This document shows positions 56,622-64,000 of a stretch of DNA of 64,000 bases, piece by piece. Location of the stretch: positions 34,164 to 98,163 of the forward strand of contig SSXW01000013.1 of assembly GCA_009469585.1 (NCBI GenBank), given 5' to 3'. Source of the stretch: Dechloromonas sp. Dech2017. Lineage in GTDB: Bacteria > Pseudomonadota > Gammaproteobacteria > Burkholderiales > Rhodocyclaceae. The notes under the pieces were generated by a model that did no database searches, was not told the origin of the DNA, and worked only from the letters and a program-made list of their open reading frames with translations. Within the stretch, counting starts at the first letter, position 1. Every line of letters starts with the position of its first letter. The position numbers were made by a program, and so were the translations under genes.

Positions 56622-57509
56622 ATGAACGACAAATCTCTGGCCGCACTATCTCTGGCAATCTTGCTTGCCGGCAATCCAGATGTTTTGCTCGCCCAATCGA
56701 CAACCCCAAATCCACCTGTATTACTGGCTGCCGGTGACATCGCCGATTGCGGGCAGGGGGCGGCCAAGACTGCAAAACTGGTCGAATCCAGGCAAGGTCT
56801 AATACTGGCGCTTGGTGATTTGGCTTATCCCAATGGGAGTAAATCCGACTTCAAGCGCTGCTTTACGCCAACCTGGGGGCCATTCATCAAACGAATGAAA
56901 GCGGTGCCCGGCAACCACGAGTATATGACCAACGGAGCCAAGCCGTTTTTCACGATACTAGGCGAATCCGCAGGCCTCGCAGGTAAAGGGTATTTCAGCT
57001 TTGATTTTCATGACTGGCATATCGTAGGCTTGAACAGCTACACCAAAATTAACCAGAACTCGCCGCAAATCCAATGGCTCAAGCGCGATCTTGAAGCCTC
57101 CTCAGCGCGCTGCATCCTCGCCTTCGTGCACCTCCCTCGCTTCAGTTCCGGAGATGGCGGAGACAACGACGATGTTGATGCCGCCTGGCGATTGCTGCAC
57201 CAAGCGGGGGCAAGTCTGATGCTGGTTGGCCATGATCACATCTTTGAGCGCTTTGCGCCAATGGATGCAGAGGGAAAACTCGACAAGATAAATGGCATGC
57301 GCAGCTTTACCGTGGGTACGGGAGGCGCCTATCTGGACAAGAAACCCTGGTGGCAACGCAGCAATTCAGAAGCGCTTATTACAAGCCAATGGGGCATCCT
57401 GAAACTGGAATTGAACGCAATCAGTTACAAATGGACGTTCATCAACATTGATGAAAAAGTAATGGATTCAGGCCAAATGGATTGTCGACAACGAACTGTT
57501 CCGCATTGA
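56622..57509 (+). CDS. Secreted metallophosphoesterase (calcineurin-like)
   Basis: A 295-residue exported phosphoesterase. It has an N-terminal signal-like helix (KSLAALSLAILLAGNPDVLLA) followed by the metal-site motifs GDIADC (38-43), GDLAYPNG (65-72), PGNHEY (96-101), FVHLPRFS and GHDHIFERF. These are the full dinuclear-metal set of purple-acid-phosphatase/alkaline-phosphatase-like enzymes. Substrate unknown. ATG 56622 is chosen because it gives the signal peptide; an ATG at 56535 inside the SGNH gene would add 29 residues. Its last codons (GQMDCRQRTV) recur as a 31-base scar at 58810. It ends three bases before the protease gene. Confidence 0.85.
   Translation: MNDKSLAALSLAILLAGNPDVLLAQSTTPNPPVLLAAGDIADCGQGAAKTAKLVESRQGLILALGDLAYPNGSKSDFKRCFTPTWGPFIKRMKAVPGNHEYMTNGAKPFFTILGESAGLAGKGYFSFDFHDWHIVGLNSYTKINQNSPQIQWLKRDLEASSARCILAFVHLPRFSSGDGGDNDDVDAAWRLLHQAGASLMLVGHDHIFERFAPMDAEGKLDKINGMRSFTVGTGGAYLDKKPWWQRSNSEALITSQWGILKLELNAISYKWTFINIDEKVMDSGQMDCRQRTVPH
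57471..57501 (+). repeat. Duplication junction, original copy (3' end of phosphoesterase gene)
   Basis: 31 bases, encoding GQMDCRQRTV and the next base, that recur at 58810-58840 with 28 of 31 identical. They directly precede the first protease gene here and lie upstream of the second protease gene there, so they mark the edge of a tandem duplication. Confidence 0.85.
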
Positions 57510-57512
57510 AAT

Positions 57513-58625
57513 ATGAAAATTAGAGCCTCAATTATATTTCTCAGCCTGATGCAGATGGGATCTAACAATACGATCGCCTCAAGTTATTGCAGTGTTGTTA
57601 ATAATGAGAAGATTGATGCAATCATCGAAGCTGCTGCAGAACTAAAGTCTATAGTTGAAGATGATGCAGAATTTGAAAAAATTGGCGAAAAGTACTCTCC
57701 CAAGCTGCAAAGAGATCTAAACCAAGGTGCATTTGAGCCAATTGACTTTAATGAACAAAAACATAGACTTGATTATCATACGCTGGGCAATATTGTTGTT
57801 GGCACAAAAAGTATTTACGGGAATTCCCTTGTCAAGGTGGAAGGGAGCGCAATTAAAATAGGCAAAAGTTGTATTTTGACTTCGGCGCATGTTTTATATT
57901 CATCTGGGTATCAAGATTTTAATCAAAAAGGTGTCAATAATATTAGGGGATTGATATTTAAAATTGGTTCCGGTACCAATACCAAGGAATATAACGCTTC
58001 AGTTTTCTTTGAAATGACTAAAGAAGGCGTGGACTATACCGTCGAAACCAAAACAGAAACAATAGTAGTTGACGGCAAAAAGGTTCAAAAAGATATCAAG
58101 AGGCGAATATTTAAATCCCACAGTGATTTAGTATTGTTGAAGCTTGATGGTCACAGCGATTTCTATTACAAAAAAACTTTAGTTGTAAATCCAGCCAAAC
58201 TATTTATCGGCATTGACGAAGAAGTCGGCAGAAAAATATCTTGTCATGGATCGCCAAGTCATATGACAAGTCAGAATTACGGGGAGTGCAAAGGTGTTGA
58301 TTTTAAATGGAAGCAAGAAAATGCCAGAATATTTCGAGAAGATGAAGATGGTGTTAATGGAGTATATACTAACCTAGCCTCTTCAGAGGGTATGTCAGGA
58401 GGCCCTTGCTATTTGAATGACGAATCAGATAAGGTATTTGGAATTGTAGCCGGCGGCTATGGGAGTGATTGGGATGGCGCTTTCAAACTGCCGCGATTGA
58501 AGTTTGACAAAAACAATTACCGAAATGGCAATGTTAGGTATATTGGACTGTTGCATATATTAGATAAACGATTAAAGGCGGAGTTGGGTTATGGCCTTGA
58601 TTCAATTTCTGATAACTGCAGGTGA
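57513..58625 (+). CDS. Secreted trypsin-like serine protease, copy 1
   Basis: A 370-residue exported S1-type protease. A signal peptide (about 1-23) is followed by an Asp/Glu-rich helical pro-region (25-110) and a chymotrypsin fold. The catalytic triad is visible: His126 in LTSAHVLYS, Asp205 in SHSDLVLLKL and Ser295 in SEGMSGGPCY. Cys pairs (ISCHGS, GECKG, GPCY) suggest disulfides, fitting a periplasmic or extracellular site. The gene is markedly AT-rich compared with its neighbours, pointing to a different origin. The start lies three bases after the phosphoesterase stop, with weak ribosome-binding potential. Target unknown. Confidence 0.88.
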   Translation: MKIRASIIFLSLMQMGSNNTIASSYCSVVNNEKIDAIIEAAAELKSIVEDDAEFEKIGEKYSPKLQRDLNQGAFEPIDFNEQKHRLDYHTLGNIVVGTKSIYGNSLVKVEGSAIKIGKSCILTSAHVLYSSGYQDFNQKGVNNIRGLIFKIGSGTNTKEYNASVFFEMTKEGVDYTVETKTETIVVDGKKVQKDIKRRIFKSHSDLVLLKLDGHSDFYYKKTLVVNPAKLFIGIDEEVGRKISCHGSPSHMTSQNYGECKGVDFKWKQENARIFREDEDGVNGVYTNLASSEGMSGGPCYLNDESDKVFGIVAGGYGSDWDGAFKLPRLKFDKNNYRNGNVRYIGLLHILDKRLKAELGYGLDSISDNCR

Positions 58626-58974
58626 GTTTGCAATGCATTTCAAACTCCGATTTACGAACGTTGAATGTTCATGCACAAAGCTTTCGTGGCCTGCCCTGCT
58701 TTCTAACCGAAGTGCCTGGCCAAAACAAAATGCTGAAGGTGAAATTAAATGCGACCAGTTATCGGTGGTCATTCGTTAGTGTTTAGCAGCAAGTGCTGAG
58801 TTCGGGTTAGGTCAAATAGATTGCCGACAACGAACTGTTCAGCCTCGCTAGGAATAGCGCATATCTCATAATTTTATCGAATATATGAATCGATATGCGG
58901 ATATGAAAGGGAGTTCGAATAGTTATTGCTGCCAACCAGTTTGGACTGTGCGCATTGGAGTTGAGAGAGCCAAA
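58626..58974. other. Spacer between the two protease genes with duplication scar
   Basis: 349 bases without a supported gene. They include the 31-base copy of the phosphoesterase 3' end (58810-58840) and AT-rich sequence leading to the second protease gene. The stretch 58636-58800 is not recognised. Confidence 0.75.
58810..58840 (+). repeat. Duplication scar (copy of phosphoesterase 3' end)
   Basis: Matches 57471-57501 at 28 of 31 bases, but the frame is not continued and a stop (TAG) replaces the Met codon. It is non-functional remnant sequence left by the event that duplicated the protease gene. Confidence 0.85.
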
Positions 58975-60066
58975 ATGAAAGCACTGATTTTATTACTTGG
59001 TTTAATGCCCATGGTTTCAAATGCTTCGAGCGCTTGTAGCATTGTTGAGAATGAAGACTTAAGTGCTGTAATTGAAGCTGCTGCTGAAGTTAAGGCGATG
59101 GTTGAAAGCGACAGTGATTATCTAAAAATTGGGCGTAAATTTTCGCCTAAGGCTCAAAAAGAAATCAATTCCGCAGCACTAGAGCCCATTGATTTTAATG
59201 AAGATAAACACAAGCTTGATTACTACACTCTTGGGAACATAGAAGTTGAAACCAAAGATGTTAATGGTTCACGTGGAATTGCTACAGGAAGTGCAATTAA
59301 AATAGGAAAAAGCTGTGTGCTTACAACAGCTCACACTTTGTACGAATCCGGATATCAGGAGATGCAATCAAGCAACAAAGGTGAATTCACTGGAAATATT
59401 GTGTTTATAGTAGGTTCAGGCAATGATGCAAAAAGACACAAAGCGTCAGTTTTTTTTCAAATGACAAAAGAGGGTGTTGATTTTAAAATAATAAACTATA
59501 AAGAAACAAGAGTTGCCGATGGATTCGAAAGGATTGTCAAGAAGAGAGTTTTTCCCGGGCATCATGACTTAATAATATTGAGACTTGAAAATTATAGCGA
59601 CCAGTATTTTAAGAGAATATTAGTGGTTAATCCTAAAAAGTTATTTAATGGTGTGAATGAAGATACTGGCATTAAAATCTCATGCCATGGCTCTCCAATC
59701 CATATGACAAGCCAAACTTACAGTTCTTGCAAAGGGAGCGACTTTAAATGGAAGCAAGAAAACGCTCGAGTTTTTGCTGATGATGCACGCAGCTTGAACG
59801 GCGTTTACACAAATGCAGTAGCCTCAGAAGGAATGTCCGGTGGTCCATGTTATTTGAGCTCTGAACCTGGCCAAGTATTCGGTTTGCTTTCAAGTGGGCG
59901 TATGAGAGACCATAAAAATAATCTAGAATTACCAGATATAAAGTTTGATAAACAGAATTACATTTCAGGAAATGTAAGATATGTTGGATTACTTCATGTT
60001 CTAGATGAAAGGCTTAAAGCTGAATTGGGTTACGGCCTCGACAAGATTCCTGAAAATTGTAAGTAA
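58975..60066 (+). CDS. Secreted trypsin-like serine protease, copy 2
   Basis: A 363-residue paralogue of the preceding protease, alike along the whole length, with the triad His120 (LTTAHTLYE), Asp198 (GHHDLIILRL) and Ser288 (SEGMSGGPCY) intact. The shared blocks SAIKIGKSC, FKWKQENAR and RLKAELGYGLD are near-identical between copies, while the pro-region and the loops around residues 92-105 and 300-320 have diverged. It has its own signal peptide (MKALILLLGLMPMVSNASSA). ATG 58975 is chosen because it gives this signal and GAGAG precedes it; the frame extends 30 codons further upstream. Both copies keep active sites, so they may have split substrates. Confidence 0.87.
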   Translation: MKALILLLGLMPMVSNASSACSIVENEDLSAVIEAAAEVKAMVESDSDYLKIGRKFSPKAQKEINSAALEPIDFNEDKHKLDYYTLGNIEVETKDVNGSRGIATGSAIKIGKSCVLTTAHTLYESGYQEMQSSNKGEFTGNIVFIVGSGNDAKRHKASVFFQMTKEGVDFKIINYKETRVADGFERIVKKRVFPGHHDLIILRLENYSDQYFKRILVVNPKKLFNGVNEDTGIKISCHGSPIHMTSQTYSSCKGSDFKWKQENARVFADDARSLNGVYTNAVASEGMSGGPCYLSSEPGQVFGLLSSGRMRDHKNNLELPDIKFDKQNYISGNVRYVGLLHVLDERLKAELGYGLDKIPENCK

Positions 60067-60185
60067 GGCCACCGTACGTGGAATAGTTTTCGTGCCCATT
60101 TTCATAAAACCGCGCTTAAGATAAACCAACCCTTTTAACCACTCCTACGGTCAACCGGAATTTTCCCCCAAAATGGAGGAATGCC

Positions 60186-62024
60186 ATGCCTTCGCCACAT
60201 CAAGAAGTAATTGACTCTGTGCGCCCGTTTGGCGAAGACGGCGGCCGCAACCTCGTCGTCTGCTGTGACGGTACTGGCAACATCTGGAAGCCCGGTCCGG
60301 ACAAAACTAATGTTGCAAAACTGTTCGAAGTGCTTGAAAAGTCGAATGATCAGATTTCCTATTACGACCCCGGCGTGGGCACCCCGGACGGCGCTCTTTC
60401 CGGCGATGAGGGTGGCGGTATTCCTTACCGCGAGACCTTTCGCCGGCTGGGAGGCTTGGCGTGGGGCGACGGTGTTTGGACGAATGTCGCGGAGGCTTAC
60501 ACCTTCCTGCTACGCAACTACCAGAATGGCGACCGTATCTTCCTGTTCGGGTTCTCTCGGGGCGCATTTACCGCCCGTGCCGTTTCCGGTCTCATCCACA
60601 TGTTCGGCCTGCTACGGGAAGAACACGAGAATCTGATTCCCTCGATTCTCCGCGTCTATCGGAGTAAACAACCGTCTGAACGATCGAAAGTCGAGAGAGC
60701 AAGGGCCGCCAAGGAATTCAAGACAAACTTTGCCCGACGCTTCTCTACCAGTGATGGCGCCACCACACAACACATTCCGATTCACTTTATCGGCTGCTGG
60801 GACACCGTTGAATCGGTCGGCATCTGGCAATTCCTTGGCGCAACCATTACCAGCGACCCATCCGTCAAACCGGGTTTTCACCACGTACGTCATGCGATGG
60901 CACTGGATGAGTTGCGTTGGTCCTTCAAACCTCGCCTTTACAGCCCCCCAGCACGATTGCCCTCCGATGAGCGCCGGAGGAGCTTTAAACAGGTCTGGTT
61001 TCGTGGTGCACATTCGGACATCGGCGGCGGCTATCGGGAGGCTGGCTTATCCAACATCCCCCTGCACTGGATGGCTCGGGAATCCTATGCCCTTGGCCTG
61101 TGTATCGACCTGGAGCGACTTGAAGAGCTGCACAAGACCAACCCCTTCGATGTATTGCACGATCAGATACTCGCCATGCCCGCTTGGGTGCTGGCAGGCA
61201 TGTTCCGGCGTGACCTTCCGCGCGACTTGCAGATTCACGACTCCGTCTACCTGCGTGAAAGTCGGGAGCCCCATTTCGGGCTGCCTATCCCCGCAGATGC
61301 TATACAAGCAGAAATACTTCTTACAGTTGGGACTGGTGGATCGCTGAAAGGGGAAGCCGAGCACGACATTCCTTCGGTCAACGCCTTATCAAACAGCCCG
61401 CCCAAAAAGCAGTCGTACCCCCGTTGGTTCTTGCCAACGCTGGCAATCAGTGGGCTGGTAAGTATCGTCCTGATTTGCTCTAGTTTGGGTGCAGGAGTTA
61501 CGTTGGCAACTGATTTCCAATTCGGCGTCAAACGTGGCCAATTTTCCAGCCTTGGAGCAGCCTTGAGCGAGTGGCAGATTACAGAGCGTGTCAACGTAAC
61601 GTCACTTCTGTGGATGGATATGCTGTTCATTGCCGCGTATTCGGTGTTTTTCACCTTGCTGCTTTTCATGCTTTTACGCTGGCGTAGCGAGAGGAGAGGT
61701 TACCCAAGCCCGACCCTGGGAAAATTTGCATGTGCCTCGGGCCTGGGATTTCCAATTTCCGACCTGATCGAAAACTGTCTGACCTTCAAGGCGCTTGATA
61801 CCTATCTACTCCGGGATACCGGCGCACACTGGATTTCACCTGGCTTAATGGAAGGCATTTATTCGCTGGGGACAACCTTTGCCGCTACCGCCAAATTTGG
61901 CTTTTTGGTATTGCTGATAGCGATATTATTTTATTGCCTGATGACAGGCCTCTTTGGCGGTTCTCATTTTATGAAACCAATTGCTCCAAAGATAAAGGAG
62001 AGCAATCGTGAACTGCATTTGTAA
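60186..62024 (+). CDS. DUF2235 (Tle1-like) hydrolase with C-terminal membrane segments
   Basis: A 612-residue protein. The N-terminal ~370 residues are a DUF2235 alpha/beta-hydrolase: LVVCCDGTGN (about 23-32), nucleophile in GFSRGAFTAR (Ser124), catalytic Asp in GCWDTVES and His in FRGAHSDIGGGY. This fold is shared with type VI secretion phospholipase effectors (Tle1) and with other uncharacterised hydrolases. The C-terminal part has about four hydrophobic helices (about 417-440, 478-500, 520-540 and 560-590), so the enzyme is membrane-anchored, unlike free Tle1 effectors. No VgrG, PAAR or adaptor gene is nearby, which argues against a T6SS effector. ATGGAGGAATGCC precedes the start. Confidence 0.85.
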   Translation: MPSPHQEVIDSVRPFGEDGGRNLVVCCDGTGNIWKPGPDKTNVAKLFEVLEKSNDQISYYDPGVGTPDGALSGDEGGGIPYRETFRRLGGLAWGDGVWTNVAEAYTFLLRNYQNGDRIFLFGFSRGAFTARAVSGLIHMFGLLREEHENLIPSILRVYRSKQPSERSKVERARAAKEFKTNFARRFSTSDGATTQHIPIHFIGCWDTVESVGIWQFLGATITSDPSVKPGFHHVRHAMALDELRWSFKPRLYSPPARLPSDERRRSFKQVWFRGAHSDIGGGYREAGLSNIPLHWMARESYALGLCIDLERLEELHKTNPFDVLHDQILAMPAWVLAGMFRRDLPRDLQIHDSVYLRESREPHFGLPIPADAIQAEILLTVGTGGSLKGEAEHDIPSVNALSNSPPKKQSYPRWFLPTLAISGLVSIVLICSSLGAGVTLATDFQFGVKRGQFSSLGAALSEWQITERVNVTSLLWMDMLFIAAYSVFFTLLLFMLLRWRSERRGYPSPTLGKFACASGLGFPISDLIENCLTFKALDTYLLRDTGAHWISPGLMEGIYSLGTTFAATAKFGFLVLLIAILFYCLMTGLFGGSHFMKPIAPKIKESNRELHL

Positions 62025-62562
62025 CCTCCTCGCCACGGTTGATTCAGCAACAATTAAAAATTGGTTGGAAATAGCCGGTTTGTTGCTTGCTGGAGGGTTT
62101 ATTGTCTGGAAGGTACTTGTTGGTTGGTTTGCGGCGAATCTTAACTTGTCCATTTCTTCGGAACGCATCGCAAAGGATGAGGAAAACGACTTCCTTGCTA
62201 TAACAGTTACCCTTGACAAGGGGACAACCGACTCGGTAAAGCTCAAGGACGTTTCTTTGCGCATTTCTGTAGAAGGACAGAAGGACCGCATGGAACGAAT
62301 AGGAATTGCCCGCCTGCCAACGGAAGGCGACCAATTGGGTTGGCCGACGGATGGAAATGCAACAAAAGATTCTCTCCCCAAGTACCTTCTGGCACAAGGA
62401 GAATCGCTCCAATTGGCCAAAGCCTATGATGTACCTTCACACCTGCCTGTAACGGTCGAGGCTGCAGTCTTGGCTAAACGAGCATTTTATAAGCCCATGC
62501 AGTGGCGGGCAGTACATATTTCGTTGCCAAAATCGGCCGGGAAAGGCATCAAACCGCAGTGA
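62008..62562 (+). CDS. Single-pass membrane protein partner of the DUF2235 hydrolase, hypothetical
   Basis: A 184-residue protein starting at GTG 62008, with AAAGGAG seven bases upstream. It overlaps the hydrolase gene by 17 bases, so translation is coupled. One hydrophobic helix (about 20-44, LEIAGLLLAGGFIVWKVLVG) is followed by a soluble beta-rich domain (LSISSERIAKDEENDFLAIT and later strands). No family is recognised. The tight coupling suggests a subunit, inhibitor or immunity-type partner for the hydrolase; which of these is unknown. Confidence 0.72.
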   Translation: MNCICNLLATVDSATIKNWLEIAGLLLAGGFIVWKVLVGWFAANLNLSISSERIAKDEENDFLAITVTLDKGTTDSVKLKDVSLRISVEGQKDRMERIGIARLPTEGDQLGWPTDGNATKDSLPKYLLAQGESLQLAKAYDVPSHLPVTVEAAVLAKRAFYKPMQWRAVHISLPKSAGKGIKPQ

Positions 62563-62620
62563 GCAGCCGTGCGTTAAACGTCAATTTTCGGGCATCATAA
62601 GCCCGCTATATTGGGCCGGA

Positions 62621-62735
62621 GTACGCATTCGCCAGAAAGGAAAGCTGCCGTTCACGACCACTCAAGGCTGAACGGCAGGTAAGCGACAGATTGCAGCCCG
62701 ATTCCGCGTATTAGGCCAACGGCCGGATTGGCCGA
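62621..62735 (-). repeat. Boundary repeat, copy B (inverted relative to 53317-53430)
   Basis: Reverse-complement partner of copy A, with 70 of 73 bases identical in the conserved half. Mismatches in the hairpin half keep the CTGCCGTTC/GAACGGCAG stem. It starts 58 bases after the last cargo gene. Together the two copies enclose 9.2 kb with the recombinase and all eight cargo genes. Confidence 0.9.
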
Positions 62736-63233
62736 GGGCTTGCCGGCGAGCAGTGGTGTGCAACGGCAGCTACACTTTGTAACCAGCCAGTCAGCTGCTG
62801 GCGGGTCGAAGGGCAGCAGAGGGTCGGGTGCAGTCCAAGACGGAAGGCGGAAGCAGCCCTTGATCTCCATGAGCCGCTGAGCGGCAGCTAAGAGGGACAT
62901 TACTGCCTGAGCTTGGCCAAAGGCCCACCGTCGGCTTTGGCCGAGATCCGGCCTTATGCTAGCGACAACAGGTAGCTGGTCGGCCAGTGCTGACCTTGGG
63001 TATCCGGCGAAACCCGGGCAGCAATGCGGCGATCAGCCACCGTTCAGCCAATAGTCGCGTCGAATGGGTGATTTCCTAATCGAGGCTCCATTTGCTCAGT
63101 CGTCGACTGGAGGCTTGCGCAACCTCAGCATATGATTTCAAAGTCATGCAATAGATTATGCCAACGTCACTTTGCGACTGTCGGCACGTTCAAATCGCCT
63201 AGAGCCGGATCAAAAAGCATTCGAAAAACTCAG

Positions 63234-63270
63234 AAAGAATTGTCTTTTTGGCGTTGAATTTCAATTCTTT
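63234..63270. promoter_or_regulatory. 9-bp inverted repeat
   Basis: AAAGAATTG and CAATTCTTT are perfect inverse copies with a 19-base spacer, in an AT-rich stretch ahead of the gene at 63406. It could be an operator or a leader stem; no further support. Confidence 0.3.
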
Positions 63271-63405
63271 CCGAGAAGTTTAAACGATGCGTTACAGTTA
63301 ACGAGATGACGGCGGACTGGCGGTAGGCCTGACTACGCAAGCCGACGAAATGCCATTAATGGTCGTGACCAGAAGGTCGAAGTGGGTACTTAGGAAAAGA
63401 CGAAG

Positions 63406-63894
63406 GTGCAGAAGCAATCCTCCGATAGTAGTGACCTCGGCTTACGTGTCCTCTTTGGACGACGTGAGTCCTTAGCGATGGACTTGCCACCGGATACCAT
63501 CCTCGTCGTGCCGTCGTCAGATGGATGGAACGATTTTGGGCATCATACGCGGATTGACTATCGGATCCGCTCGCGTTCGATGAAAGACGCAGTTGAGGCA
63601 AGTGGCTTCATCGGGTTCATAAACCCGCAAGCGGATCGGAACGGCAAGGACTTGCTCCAGCAGCTGGTCTCGACCCACGGTGATTCAACGGTCACAGCAA
63701 CGACCGACCACCGATTCTTCACGATGCTTCCGGACATGGAGGCATATCGGCGGCTTGTCCAGACACTCGATGCTGACGACGCGACAGAGGCGCTGACTGC
63801 GTTGAACGACCTTGTTGCTCTTAACGAGTTCGAATCGACTGCGCCTATTCTCGATCTTGCTACCCAGTCGGAGGGTAATCCCCCCGGAAATTAG
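63406..63894 (+). CDS. Hypothetical protein, apparently truncated by an IS element
   Basis: A 162-residue protein without recognisable family. It contains DTILVVPSSDGWNDFGHHTR, YRIRSRSMKDAVEASGFIGF and an acidic C-terminal segment (LDADDATEALTALNDLVALN). The start is uncertain: GTG 63406 has a weak AGGA upstream, while ATG 63478 would remove 24 poorly structured residues. The last residues (EGNPPGN) are encoded by sequence that looks like the end of the adjacent IS3-type element, so the natural C-terminus is probably lost. Confidence 0.5.
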   Translation: MQKQSSDSSDLGLRVLFGRRESLAMDLPPDTILVVPSSDGWNDFGHHTRIDYRIRSRSMKDAVEASGFIGFINPQADRNGKDLLQQLVSTHGDSTVTATTDHRFFTMLPDMEAYRRLVQTLDADDATEALTALNDLVALNEFESTAPILDLATQSEGNPPGN

Positions 63895-64000
63895 CGGCGG
63901 TTAAAAGTAGAATTTTCTCCAAAGCAGCCCGAGGAACTTTTACATGAAGACGTCACGCTTTTCCGATAGCCAGATCATTGCCGTACTCAAGCAAGCCGAG
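63881..64000 (+). mobile_element. IS3-family insertion sequence, left end (continues beyond window)
   Basis: A C-run followed by GGAAATTAGCGGCGGTTAAA and AGTAGAATTTTCTCC precedes a transposase start, a layout usual for IS3-type ends. The exact terminus is not certain. Only the first 120 bases or so are in the window. Confidence 0.6.
63944..64000 (+). CDS. IS3-family transposase OrfA, N-terminal fragment
   Basis: Nineteen codons, MKTSRFSDSQIIAVLKQAE, which is the start of the helix-turn-helix OrfA of IS3-family elements (KxSRFSxxQIIxxLKxAE pattern). GAGGA lies eight bases before the ATG. The gene is cut by the window edge. Confidence 0.85.
   Translation, partial: MKTSRFSDSQIIAVLKQAE

Larger units (their letters stand above)
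62563..63405. other. Gene-poor region after the cargo block
   Basis: About 840 bases with repeat copy B (62621-62735), then repeat-like, GC-rich sequence to about 63060, then AT-richer DNA with a 9-base inverted repeat (63234-63270). A short minus-strand open frame across 62652-62900 runs through the repeat and is not taken as a gene. Confidence 0.7.

Noticed and set aside
60186..62562. Type VI secretion effector-immunity pair
   Set aside because: DUF2235 resembles Tle1, but the protein carries C-terminal TM helices and no VgrG, PAAR, Hcp or adaptor gene is nearby. An immunity role for the partner is kept only as one possibility.
62652..62900. 82-codon minus-strand open frame through repeat copy B
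   Set aside because: It shares its C-terminal residues with a similar open frame in copy A, which is explained by the DNA repeat, not by a conserved protein.

Overview
The window reads as a chromosome segment of a GC-rich betaproteobacterium, most likely of the Rhodocyclales (Dechloromonas/Azonexus-like). The gene content fits this: LolCD export, RelA, polyphosphate kinase, a CzcCBA/CusCBA-type efflux operon, a molybdate operon with a NifX-like protein, and YfiR/TonB-receptor signalling. This assignment is inferred from gene content and composition only; no search was run.

Bases 1-49222 are densely packed core chromosome, with many operons joined by ATGA/GTGA/TTGA overlaps. From the left: recJ (cut by the window edge) and its partner gene; lolC/E-lolD; a chemotaxis receptor; comEC; two alpha/beta hydrolases; mtfA with an EamA exporter; relA; a hybrid sensor kinase gene broken by one in-frame TAA; ppk1; isochorismate synthase plus a MenE-like ligase with a Pro/Ala/Ser tail; a two-component system that follows a heavy-metal RND efflux operon; a YceI/cytochrome b561/YgiD cluster with a divergent LysR gene; a c-di-GMP operon (TonB receptor with one in-frame TAG, YfiR protein, hybrid kinase with HPt, REC-PAS-GGDEF-EAL); and the molybdate locus. 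In that locus modE-modA-(modD remnant)-nifX-like-modB-modC diverges from a mop gene, with two matching ModE-type palindromes between them. A tRNA-Thr(GGT) gene closes the core part.

Bases 49223-64000 are accessory and visibly less GC-rich. The first block (49688-53186) carries a split zinc-ribbon/glycine-zipper protein, a DUF932 protein, a YqaJ-type nuclease and a phage/plasmid 'hydrolase or metal-binding' protein. Hairpins separate most of these genes, an arrangement typical of integrative elements or plasmids. The second block (53317-62735) is bounded by two inverted copies of a ~114-bp repeat. It holds a short tyrosine recombinase and eight cargo genes: two membrane proteins, an SGNH hydrolase, a secreted metallophosphoesterase, two tandem-duplicated secreted trypsin-like proteases, and a DUF2235 (Tle1-like) hydrolase with C-terminal membrane segments followed by a single-pass membrane partner. 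This block is the best candidate for an undescribed system: a mobile module rich in envelope hydrolases. The window ends in a hypothetical gene apparently cut by an IS3-family element whose transposase starts at 63944.

No CRISPR array, rRNA gene or replication origin was seen.
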